Shown here: positions 6,405-14,057 of the stretch, piece by piece
Layout of the letters: each line of letters opens with the position of its first letter
Position numbering within the stretch: the first letter of the stretch is position 1
DNA from: Candidatus Omnitrophota bacterium
GTDB taxonomy: Bacteria > Omnitrophota > Gorgyraeia > Gygaellales > Profunditerraquicolaceae
NCBI GenBank assembly: GCA_903882345.1
Contig: CAIRWO010000068.1
Span: 1-16,179, forward strand
Length of the DNA stretch: 16,179 nt
Direction of reading: 5' to 3'
The notes under the pieces: generated by a model
Seen by the model: the letters and a program-made list of their open reading frames with translations, nothing else
Database searches by the model: none
What the model was told of the DNA's origin: nothing
Translations under genes and position numbers: made by a program

Positions 6405-7730
6405 ATGGGAAGAAGGCCTTTGGATGTGGAAAAGATTGTAATGGAGCTTATTAACAGCGACGATATGGATAGCAAAAGGTCGCTGGCAAAGAGAATATCT
6501 GAGATCGCCTATAAAAAGAATATTTATCTCTCCAGTATCCATGAATTATATATGGCGCGCGGCAGGAAAGAATTCAGCGGCTTTACCGTGCCGGCGATCA
6601 ACTTAAGAAGCATGACTTATGATCTGGCGCGGGCGATATTCAGGGTTGCCAAGAAGAATAATTCCGGCGCCTTTATTTTTGAGATCGCCAAGTCGGAAAT
6701 GGGTTATACCAACCAGCCGCCGATAGAATACTCAAGCGTCATATTGGCAGCGGCGATCAAGGAAGGCTGGAGCGGCCCGGTTTTTATTCAGGGCGACCAT
6801 TTTCAGGCGAATGCCAAAAAATACCAGGAAAACCCCGGCAAAGAAACAGAATCGCTGCAGGCCTTAATTAAAGATGCCATCGAAGGTGGATTCTATAATA
6901 TTGACATTGATTCATCCACGCTCGTGGATTTATCGAAAACGGATATAAAGAAACAGCAGTTTCTTAATTACGAAGTCTGCGCTAAACTCACTCAGTTTAT
7001 CCGCCAGATCCAACCGCGGGGCGTTGAAGTTTCTGTGGGCGGGGAGATCGGCGAGGTAGGGAGTAAAAACTCTACGCCGGAAGATCTGCGCGCGTTTATG
7101 GCCGGCTATAAAGAGAGACTGCGCAAAGGCCGCACCGGGATCAGCAAGATCAGCATCCAGACCGGCACATCCCATGGTGGAGTCGTTCTTCCAGACGGGA
7201 CGGTTGCACAGGTAAAACTCGATTTCGAGACTTTAAAAAATTTATCCCAGCTTGCCCGCGAAGAATTCGGCCTGGCCGGGGCAGTCCAGCACGGCGCATC
7301 AACTTTGCCGGCAGAGGCCTTCCATAAGTTTGCCGAGACAGAGACCGCGGAAGTACATCTGGCAACGGAATTTCAAAACATGATCTATGAAAGCAGGCAT
7401 TTTCCGCCTGAGCTTAAGGCAAAGATTTACGAATGGTTAAAGGTCAATGCCGCGTCGGAAAGAAAAGAAGGGGAAACCGAAGAGCAGTTTTTCTATAAGT
7501 CGCGTAAAAAAGCGCTGGGGCCGTTTAAAAAAGAAATTATGGGTTTGCCTCAGGCTACGCGCGATGCAATTGCCGCGGAGATCGAAAATAAATTCGAATT
7601 TTTATTTAAGCAATTGAATGCGATTAATAATAAGGAACTCGTGGATAAATATATTACCTTAAAGAGAGTAATTATCCGTAAGCGCGAAGAAGCCAAGGAG
7701 ATCCATCATGACGGAGAAGGAGCCGACTAA
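6405..7730 (+). CDS. Class II (zinc-dependent) fructose-bisphosphate aldolase-like protein, long divergent form
   Basis: I start this at ATG 6405, which has AAAGGAG at about 6391-6397. A GTG six codons upstream lies before that site and has none of its own. The result is 441 residues, well above the roughly 280-360 of ordinary class II aldolases. The zinc and catalytic positions can all be matched: GDH at 130-132 (Asp131 catalytic, His132 zinc), Glu214 in VGGEIGEVG, His257 in GTSHGG, and His296 in VQHGAST. A long N-terminal helical part (about 60 residues) and a charged C-terminal extension (about 340-441) set it apart. Class II enzymes cleave fructose 1,6-bisphosphate, or relatives such as tagatose bisphosphate, to triose phosphates. 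Position right after pfkA supports the fructose substrate. GDHFQAN vaguely recalls the GDHLGPN of GatZ/KbaZ proteins, but those lack the full zinc site. Confidence 0.82.
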   Translation: MGRRPLDVEKIVMELINSDDMDSKRSLAKRISEIAYKKNIYLSSIHELYMARGRKEFSGFTVPAINLRSMTYDLARAIFRVAKKNNSGAFIFEIAKSEMGYTNQPPIEYSSVILAAAIKEGWSGPVFIQGDHFQANAKKYQENPGKETESLQALIKDAIEGGFYNIDIDSSTLVDLSKTDIKKQQFLNYEVCAKLTQFIRQIQPRGVEVSVGGEIGEVGSKNSTPEDLRAFMAGYKERLRKGRTGISKISIQTGTSHGGVVLPDGTVAQVKLDFETLKNLSQLAREEFGLAGAVQHGASTLPAEAFHKFAETETAEVHLATEFQNMIYESRHFPPELKAKIYEWLKVNAASERKEGETEEQFFYKSRKKALGPFKKEIMGLPQATRDAIAAEIENKFEFLFKQLNAINNKELVDKYITLKRVIIRKREEAKEIHHDGEGAD

Positions 7731-7732
7731 CT

Positions 7733-9385
7733 ATGCGTTCAGACCAGATTAAAAAAGGCATCGAACGTATTCCGCACCGCGCACTGCTGCATGCTACGGG
7801 CCTAAGCCGTAAAGACCTGAACCGGCCGTTCATCGGCGTGGCAAGTTCTTTTACGGATCTGATCCCGGGGCACATAGGGATGCGTGATCTGGAAAGGTAT
7901 ATCGAACGTGGGATCTGTTACGGCGGCGGGGTGCCGTTTTTCTTCGGTGTGCCCGGCATCTGCGACGGCATTGCCATGGGGCATCTAGGGATGTGTTATC
8001 CGCTTGCCCTTCGGGAAATTATTGCCGATACGCTCGAAACGGTTTGTAATGCCCATCAACTGGACGGTATTGTCTGTTTGACGAATTGCGATAAAATTAC
8101 GCCCGGTATGCTTATGGCCGCGGCGCGTTTGAACATACCCGCGGTTATCGTGACTGCCGGCCCGATGCTTTCCGGCAGATTACGCCAGAGAAAACTTGCT
8201 TTCGTGCATGATACCTATGAGGCTGTGGCAAAGGCCAAAAAAGGGGAGATCTCTGCCGAGGAATTAGCTTGCCTGGAAATGGAAGCATGCCCGGGCGCAG
8301 GTTCCTGTCAGGGATTATACACGGCCAATACCATGGCTTGTATAACCGAGGCAATGGGTATGTCTTTAACCGGATGCGGTACTGCCCTGGCCGTGTCTTC
8401 GAAAAAGCGCCGCATTGCTCAAGCTAGCGGCGAGAGGATCGTTGAGCTGGTAAAAGAAAATATTACGCCTTCTAAGATCATTACTAAGGAGTCGCTTGAG
8501 AATGCGATCGTTGTAGATATGGCCCTTGGCGGCTCAAGTAATACAGTGTTACACCTGATGGCGATTGCCCACGAAGCAGGGATAAAGATAGAGCTAAAGG
8601 ATTTTGACCGGATAAGTAAAAATACGCCGCATATTACGAATTTAGAGCCTGCGGGAGCGCATTTTATGGAGGATTTGGAATATGCCGGCGGGATTCCCGC
8701 GGTTTTAAAGAGATTAAAAGGAAAGCTGAATAATGTTATGACTTTAGGCGGCAAAAAGGTTTTTGAGATTGCCGATAAAGCCGAAATTTACGATGAAGAA
8801 GTGCTGCGTCCGTTCAGCCGGGCGTATCATAAACAGGGCGGTATTGCTGTTTTATCCGGTAACCTTGCCCCCGACGGGGCGGTAGTGAAACAGTCGGCAG
8901 TGAGCCCGAAGATGATGAAGTTCAGCGGAAAGGCACGCGTATTTAACCGTGAAGAAGAAGCAATGCAGGCCATATTGGACGGGAAGATCAAGGGTGGAGA
9001 AGTTATTGTTATTCGTTATGAAGGGCCGTCGGGTGGACCGGGGATGCGGGAAATGCTTGCTCCTACAGCGGCAATTGTCGGCATGGGATTAGCCGATTCC
9101 GTAGCGCTGATAACCGACGGAAGATTTTCCGGCGGTACCAAAGGGCCTTGTATCGGCCATGTCTCACCGGAAGCAGCTTCCGGCGGCGCGATCGCGGTTC
9201 TAAAGGATGGGGATATAATAACTATCGATATCCCTAACCGGAAATTGGAAGTCAAGTTATCAAATCTTGAGATTAAAAAAAGGTTTAAAACCTGGAAAGC
9301 GGTGGAACCGAAAATTAAGACTGGTTATCTTTCCAGATATTCTAGATTAGTGAGCTCAGCGGATAAGGGAGCGATTTTAATTTAA
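7733..9385 (+). CDS. ilvD: Dihydroxy-acid dehydratase, [4Fe-4S] type
   Basis: 550 residues, typical length. It dehydrates 2,3-dihydroxy-isovalerate and -methylvalerate to the keto acids that give valine, leucine and isoleucine. Iron-sulfur cysteines are visible as Cys119 in NCDKITPGM and Cys192 in ACPGAGSCQG, with the metal-binding Asp78 in CDGIAMGH. Residues 44-47 read IPGH. Enzymes with a [2Fe-2S] cluster have a cysteine here (TPCN-type), while E. coli's oxygen-labile [4Fe-4S] enzyme has VPGH, so this protein belongs to the oxygen-sensitive type. Near the C-terminus, TDGRFSGGTKGPCIGHVSPEA is the usual signature (first part at 463-475). The ATG is 3 bases past the aldolase stop, with AAGGAG at 7717-7722 inside that gene. 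It opens the branched-chain block, although no leader peptide or T-box precedes it. Confidence 0.97.
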   Translation: MRSDQIKKGIERIPHRALLHATGLSRKDLNRPFIGVASSFTDLIPGHIGMRDLERYIERGICYGGGVPFFFGVPGICDGIAMGHLGMCYPLALREIIADTLETVCNAHQLDGIVCLTNCDKITPGMLMAAARLNIPAVIVTAGPMLSGRLRQRKLAFVHDTYEAVAKAKKGEISAEELACLEMEACPGAGSCQGLYTANTMACITEAMGMSLTGCGTALAVSSKKRRIAQASGERIVELVKENITPSKIITKESLENAIVVDMALGGSSNTVLHLMAIAHEAGIKIELKDFDRISKNTPHITNLEPAGAHFMEDLEYAGGIPAVLKRLKGKLNNVMTLGGKKVFEIADKAEIYDEEVLRPFSRAYHKQGGIAVLSGNLAPDGAVVKQSAVSPKMMKFSGKARVFNREEEAMQAILDGKIKGGEVIVIRYEGPSGGPGMREMLAPTAAIVGMGLADSVALITDGRFSGGTKGPCIGHVSPEAASGGAIAVLKDGDIITIDIPNRKLEVKLSNLEIKKRFKTWKAVEPKIKTGYLSRYSRLVSSADKGAILI

Positions 9386-9395
9386 AAGTAAAAAT

Positions 9396-11069
9396 ATGAT
9401 TATAAATGGCGCGCAGATTTTAATCGAATGTTTGAAACGCGAAGGCGTGGAGGTCATGTTCGGCTATCCCGGCGGCCAGGTCCTGCCTTTATTTGATAAA
9501 ATTTATGATTCCGATATAAGATTTATTCTTACCCGTCATGAACAGGGCGCTGCCCATGCTGCAGACGGCTATGCCCGGGCAACCGGCAAGCCTGGTGTTT
9601 GTATTTCTACTTCAGGGCCGGGGGCAACGAATCTTGTCACCGGAATTGCCACGGCTTATATGGATTCCATTCCGATGATCGCAATATCCGGCCAGGTAAA
9701 GACTACGCTTATTGGAAACGATGCCTTTCAGGAAGCCGACGTTACCGGAATTACACGGCCGATAACCAAACATAATTATTTGGTGAAGGATGCCAAGGAT
9801 GTGGCAAGAATTGTCCGCGAGGCATTTCATATTGCCACGACCGGCAGGCCCGGCCCGGTGTTGATCGATCTGCCCAGCGACGTGCAGCTGCAGGAAACGG
9901 AGTTTATCTGGCCGGAGGAAGTAAATATCCGCAGTTATAAGCCGACATATTTCGGCCATCCCGGACAGATCAAGAAGGCGGTTAAGTTGATAACGCAGGC
10001 GAAAAAGCCGATTCTCTATATCGGCGGCGGTGTGATCACCTCCGGAGCGCACGCAGAGTTAAGAGAGCTGGCAGAAAAGATCCAGGCTCCCGTTACCTGG
10101 ACGTTGATGGGGATCGGCGCATTTCCTGCAACCCATAAACTTTCCCTGGGGATGCTGGGGATGCACGGCACTGCCTATGCCAATCATAGTATCATGGATT
10201 CGGATTTGATCATTGCCGTAGGCAGCCGCTTTGATGACCGTGTGACCGGAAGGCTCGACGCCTTTGCGCCAAACGCAAAGGTCATTCATATTGATATAGA
10301 TCCATCTTCTATCAGTAAAAATGTGAATGTAGATATCCCCATTGTCGGAGATGCCAAGAATGTCCTTGGGCAGATATTGGAAGAAATTAAAAAAGTGCCG
10401 GATACTGCATCGTGGTTGAAGGCAGTTGCCGAGCTTAAAAGAAAACATCCCTTAAGATATTACGAAAAAGAAAAGATCGCGCCCCAGTATGTCGTCGAAC
10501 AGATAGATGAAATAACCCGCGGCGAGGCGATAATTACCACAGAGGTCGGCCAGAATCAAATGTGGGCAGCGCAGTGGTATAAATATATGCATCCTCGCAG
10601 CTTTATCTCTTCCGGCGGCCTCGGCACGATGGGATTTGGATTTCCCGCGGCAATGGGGGCCAAGCTCGGTTGTCCGGAAAAAATAGTCATTGATATTGCC
10701 GGCGACGGTTCGATCCAGATGAATATACAGGAACTGGCTACTTGCGTGTGTAATAAAATACACGTAAAGGTCGCGATATTGAATAATAGTTATTTAGGTA
10801 TGGTCAGGCAATGGCAGGAGCTGTTCTACAAAAAGCGCTATTCGCAAGTCTGCATAACCAGCCCGGATTTCGTCAAGCTCGCGGAAAGTTACGGCGCCGT
10901 AGGCATCCGTATTACCAAAAAAGAAGAAGTCAGGCCGGCGATTGAAAAAGCGCTTGCTACGGATAACGTGGTATTTATGGATTTCCATATCGAACCGGAA
11001 GAGAATGTATTCCCCATGGTTCCGGCAGGAGAGGCAATCAACCGCTTGATCGTCGGAGGATTAGCTTAA
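9396..11069 (+). CDS. ilvB: Acetolactate synthase, large catalytic subunit
   Basis: 557 residues, the usual size. With thiamine diphosphate, Mg and FAD it condenses pyruvate with pyruvate or 2-ketobutyrate, the first step common to valine, leucine and isoleucine. The N-terminal domain shows GYPGGQVLPLFD and RHEQGAAHAADGYAR with the catalytic Glu49, then TSGPGATNLVTG. The central FAD domain includes GSRFDDRVTGRL. The C-terminal cofactor motif runs from GDGS at 436-439 to NN at 463-464, followed by MVRQWQE with the Trp473 familiar from herbicide-binding sites. These anabolic-type features, together with the adjacent small subunit, favour the biosynthetic enzyme over catabolic AlsS. The start is 10 bases after ilvD with no good ribosome site, so reinitiation or coupling is likely. 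Confidence 0.97.
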   Translation: MIINGAQILIECLKREGVEVMFGYPGGQVLPLFDKIYDSDIRFILTRHEQGAAHAADGYARATGKPGVCISTSGPGATNLVTGIATAYMDSIPMIAISGQVKTTLIGNDAFQEADVTGITRPITKHNYLVKDAKDVARIVREAFHIATTGRPGPVLIDLPSDVQLQETEFIWPEEVNIRSYKPTYFGHPGQIKKAVKLITQAKKPILYIGGGVITSGAHAELRELAEKIQAPVTWTLMGIGAFPATHKLSLGMLGMHGTAYANHSIMDSDLIIAVGSRFDDRVTGRLDAFAPNAKVIHIDIDPSSISKNVNVDIPIVGDAKNVLGQILEEIKKVPDTASWLKAVAELKRKHPLRYYEKEKIAPQYVVEQIDEITRGEAIITTEVGQNQMWAAQWYKYMHPRSFISSGGLGTMGFGFPAAMGAKLGCPEKIVIDIAGDGSIQMNIQELATCVCNKIHVKVAILNNSYLGMVRQWQELFYKKRYSQVCITSPDFVKLAESYGAVGIRITKKEEVRPAIEKALATDNVVFMDFHIEPEENVFPMVPAGEAINRLIVGGLA

Positions 11070-11070
11070 G

Positions 11071-11544
11071 ATGAAGCATATAATTTCAGTTTTAGTGGAA
11101 AACAAACCGGGCGTACTTGCGCGCGTGGCAGGGTTGTTCAGCGCGCGGGGGTATAATATTGCTTCGCTTGCAGTTTCCGAGACGCTTGAGCCGGAAATTT
11201 CCAATATGACCATTGTTGTGCAGGCAGAGGATGAAAAGATCCTCGAGCAGATAAAAAAGCAGCTTAATAAATTGATCGACGTAATAACGATTACGGATTT
11301 CACCAAGAAGGAGCACGTGGAAAGGGAACTTATCCTGGCCAAGGTGGATTATTCAGCGAAGAACAAAGCAAAGTTGGACAATGTTATCGGAAAATATGTT
11401 GCCAAGATCGCGCAGCGTAAAGCTGATACGGCAATTATTGAAATCGTCGGCGAACAGGTGCAGATCAAGCAAATACTTGAGGAATTGGGGCAGTTCGGGA
11501 TAAAGGAATTGATCAGGACCGGCAAGATCGCCATGACATTTTAA
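11071..11544 (+). CDS. ilvN: Acetolactate synthase, small regulatory subunit
   Basis: 157 residues, the length of the IlvH/IlvN proteins. The N-terminal ACT domain (about 3-75) begins HIISVLVENKPGVLARVAG and continues with FSARGYNIASLAV, the fold that binds valine for feedback inhibition in known enzymes. The C-terminal half has the acetolactate synthase small-subunit domain, with ERELILAKV and an ending GIKELIRTGKIAM. It activates and regulates IlvB by forming a complex with it. The ATG lies one base after the ilvB stop, with GGAGGA at 11055-11060 inside ilvB. The order ilvB-ilvN-ilvC is the classical one. Whether feedback control by valine is intact cannot be judged from sequence alone. Confidence 0.97.
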   Translation: MKHIISVLVENKPGVLARVAGLFSARGYNIASLAVSETLEPEISNMTIVVQAEDEKILEQIKKQLNKLIDVITITDFTKKEHVERELILAKVDYSAKNKAKLDNVIGKYVAKIAQRKADTAIIEIVGEQVQIKQILEELGQFGIKELIRTGKIAMTF

Positions 11545-11554
11545 GAGAGGAAAA

Positions 11555-12547
11555 ATGATAAAGATCTATTATGATAAGGATGCGGATTTAAATTTACTTA
11601 AAGGCAAAACCATCGCGATCATCGGTTATGGCATTCAGGGCCGCGGCCAGTCATTGTGCCTGCGCGATTCCGGATGCAGTGTGATTGTTTCGGAAATGCT
11701 GGGGACTGCCAATTACGAACAGGCAAAGAAAGACGGTTTTAGCCCGGTGGCTGCCAGCGAGGCAGCGCAAAAGGCAGACATCATCCAGATCCTCACGCAG
11801 GATCATGTTCAGGCAAAGGTGTACAAAGAAGCAATCGAGCCTTATTTAAAAAAGGGCAAGGCCTTGTGTTTTTCTCACGGATTCAACATCCATTTTAAAC
11901 AGATTATCCCTCCTAAAGATGTGGATGTGTTTATGATCGCGCCCAAAGGGCCGGGGGCTTTAGTGAGAAAGATGTACGAGGAAGGTAAAGGGGTGCCTTC
12001 GTTGGTTGCGGTGTATCAAAATGCCAGCGGGAAAGCGCTTGAAATAGCCCTTGCCTACGCAAAAGGGCTGAAGGCTACCACTGCCGGCGTAATTGAAACG
12101 AATTTTGAAGAAGAGACAGAGACGGATTTGTTCGGCGAGCAGGCAGTGCTTTGCGGCGGAGTGAGCGAATTGATCACCGCCGGATTTGATACGCTGGTGG
12201 CTGCCGGTTATCAGCCGGAGATCGCTTATTTTGAGGTTCTCCACGAGTTAAAACTGATTACAGACTTAATTCAGGAAAGAGGGATTTCCGGGATGCGCCG
12301 GGGAGTTTCCAATACTGCCTGTTACGGTGATCTTACGCGCGGTAAGAGAATAATCACTAAAGAAACCCGCAAGGAAATGAAGAAGATGTTGAAAGAAATC
12401 CAGTCGGGTAAATTTGCCAAGGAATGGATCAAGGAAAACCAGATCGGCAGGCCGAATTTTAACAAATTGCTTGAGGCCGGCGATAAGCATTTGATCGAGC
12501 AAGTCGGGAAGCAGTTGAGATCAATGATGCCGTGGATAAAAAAATAA
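11555..12547 (+). CDS. ilvC: Ketol-acid reductoisomerase, class I, with an NAD-type cofactor loop
   Basis: 330 residues, class I length. It isomerises and reduces acetolactate and acetohydroxybutyrate with Mg and a nicotinamide cofactor. The Rossmann start is IGYGIQGRGQSL (23-34). After the second strand the loop is VIVSEMLGTANY (43-54), where NADPH enzymes usually have a form like VVGLRxGSxSW. Arg and both Ser are replaced (Met48, Thr51, Asn53) and Glu47 is added. SHGFNIHF carries the catalytic His, Asp191 and Glu195 are the metal ligands in TDLFGEQ, and Glu227 and Glu231 lie in FEVLHELKLITDLI. Ser252 is in VSNTACYG, where Cys256 replaces the common Glu. GAGAGG lies just upstream of the ATG. 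It sits in the usual position after ilvN. Confidence 0.96.
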   Translation: MIKIYYDKDADLNLLKGKTIAIIGYGIQGRGQSLCLRDSGCSVIVSEMLGTANYEQAKKDGFSPVAASEAAQKADIIQILTQDHVQAKVYKEAIEPYLKKGKALCFSHGFNIHFKQIIPPKDVDVFMIAPKGPGALVRKMYEEGKGVPSLVAVYQNASGKALEIALAYAKGLKATTAGVIETNFEEETETDLFGEQAVLCGGVSELITAGFDTLVAAGYQPEIAYFEVLHELKLITDLIQERGISGMRRGVSNTACYGDLTRGKRIITKETRKEMKKMLKEIQSGKFAKEWIKENQIGRPNFNKLLEAGDKHLIEQVGKQLRSMMPWIKK

Positions 12548-12551
12548 TAAC

Positions 12552-14057
12552 GTGGAAAAAATAATTATATTTGATACGACACTTCGCGACGGGGAGCAGG
12601 CGCCGGGCGCTTCAATGAACAGCTTTCAGAAAATGGAAGTCGCTACCCAACTGGAAAAGCTGGGAGTTGATATCATTGAGGCAGGGTTTCCTATCGCCTC
12701 GCCAGATGATTTTGTCGCCGTAAGCGCGATCGCAAAAAATATTAAGCGCAGCGCTGTTTGCGCCCTTGCCCGCTGCATCTATAAAGACATTGAACGCGCC
12801 GGTGAATCGGTAAAAAAAGCCAAACGCCCGCGCATCCACCTCTTTCTTGCTACCTCCAAGATACACCTAAAGTACAAATTTAAGAAAGCGGAAGATGAAA
12901 TAGTCTCGATCGCCAGGGATTCTATCAGGCAGGCAAGAAAATTTTGTTCCGATATCGAATTTTCCCCGGAAGATGCCACCCGCACAGAGAAAGACTTCTT
13001 GTTTCGCATGGTTGAGATGGCCATTAGTGAAGGAGCAGCCACGATCAATATTCCCGATACCGTCGGCTACAGCTATCCGCAGGAGGTATTTTCCCTGATT
13101 ACAGATATCAGGAACAACGTCCCGAATATAGACAAGGCAGTTATCGCCATCCATTGCCATAATGATCTGGGCCTTGCTACGGCCAATTCTCTATCTGCGA
13201 TTTTGGCAGGTGCGCGCCAAGTACATTGCACAATTAATGGGATCGGCGAGCGGGCGGGAAATGCCTCGCTGGAAGAAATAGTCATGGCAATGAAAACCCG
13301 TAAGGATGTCTTTGGCGATTTTTACACCGATATCGATACAAAAGAGATCTACCGCACTTCCCGGCTTGTGAGCAAGCTTACTGATTTCGTTGTGCCTCCT
13401 AACAAGGCAATTGTCGGCAGGAATGCCTTTGCCCATGAGTCCGGTATCCATCAGGACGCGGTATTGAAGAAAAGGATCACTTATGAAATCATGGATCCCC
13501 GTGATGTGGGAATTTCGGAAAGCTCTTTAGTCTTGGGTAAGCACTCCGGCAGGCACGCATTCCGGCAAAGGTTAAAGAACCTGGGGTTCCATCTGGATGA
13601 GCAAAGGCTCAATAAAGCCTTCCAGAGGTTTAAGGAAGTTGCCGATAGAAAAAAAGAGATATTCGACGATGATTTAAGGATAATCGTCGAAGACGAAATA
13701 AGAGTAGTCAAGCCATTGTGGCAGTTACTCAGTTTTGAAGTTTCTTCCGGCACGCAGGTCAAGCCTGAAGCAAAAGTTATGCTGAAGAAGAGAGCCAAGA
13801 CTCTTTGCGGTGTGTCTTCCGGGGACGGCCCGGTGGATGCGTGTTTTAAGGCGATCGATAAAATAACCAACCTGAAAGTTAAGCTGGAAGATTTTCGTTT
13901 GGAAGCCGTGACTTCCGGCAAAGACGCGCTTGGGCACGCCAGCCTTAAACTAAAAAATAAAGGTATTACCGCCGCCGGCCGCGGTTCAAGCACAGACATC
14001 ATCGAGGCAGCAATAAGGGCCTACGTTGACGCCCTGAATAAATTAGAAACCAGATGA
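12552..14057 (+). CDS. leuA: 2-isopropylmalate synthase
   Basis: 501 residues, full LeuA length. It condenses acetyl-CoA with 2-ketoisovalerate, the entry to leucine synthesis, using the keto acid made by the upstream ilv genes. The barrel starts with FDTTLRDGEQAPG (7-19), and metal binding shows as Asp8 and IHCHND with His201 and His203. NGIGERAGNASLEE (229-242) is the LeuA signature. AHESGIHQDAVLK and LGKHSGRHAF follow in the linker, then a C-terminal dimerisation/allosteric domain from about 370 ending GRGSSTDIIEAAIRAYVDAL, where leucine binds in known enzymes. Citramalate or homocitrate synthases are the alternatives, but the motif set and the ilv context favour LeuA. It uses GTG four bases after ilvC with a poor ribosome site. 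leuB, leuC and leuD are not in the window. Confidence 0.94.
   Translation: MEKIIIFDTTLRDGEQAPGASMNSFQKMEVATQLEKLGVDIIEAGFPIASPDDFVAVSAIAKNIKRSAVCALARCIYKDIERAGESVKKAKRPRIHLFLATSKIHLKYKFKKAEDEIVSIARDSIRQARKFCSDIEFSPEDATRTEKDFLFRMVEMAISEGAATINIPDTVGYSYPQEVFSLITDIRNNVPNIDKAVIAIHCHNDLGLATANSLSAILAGARQVHCTINGIGERAGNASLEEIVMAMKTRKDVFGDFYTDIDTKEIYRTSRLVSKLTDFVVPPNKAIVGRNAFAHESGIHQDAVLKKRITYEIMDPRDVGISESSLVLGKHSGRHAFRQRLKNLGFHLDEQRLNKAFQRFKEVADRKKEIFDDDLRIIVEDEIRVVKPLWQLLSFEVSSGTQVKPEAKVMLKKRAKTLCGVSSGDGPVDACFKAIDKITNLKVKLEDFRLEAVTSGKDALGHASLKLKNKGITAAGRGSSTDIIEAAIRAYVDALNKLETR

Noticed and set aside
7700..7732. T-box or attenuator leader for the ilv block
   Set aside because: The aldolase gene runs to within 2 bases of ilvD, leaving no room for a leader. 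No Val/Leu/Ile-rich leader peptide is visible.
13481..14002. A 173-residue antisense open frame within leuA
   Set aside because: It is fully contained opposite the LeuA C-terminal domain, which is clearly coding, and its translation is low-complexity and Ser/Leu-rich with no recognisable motif.
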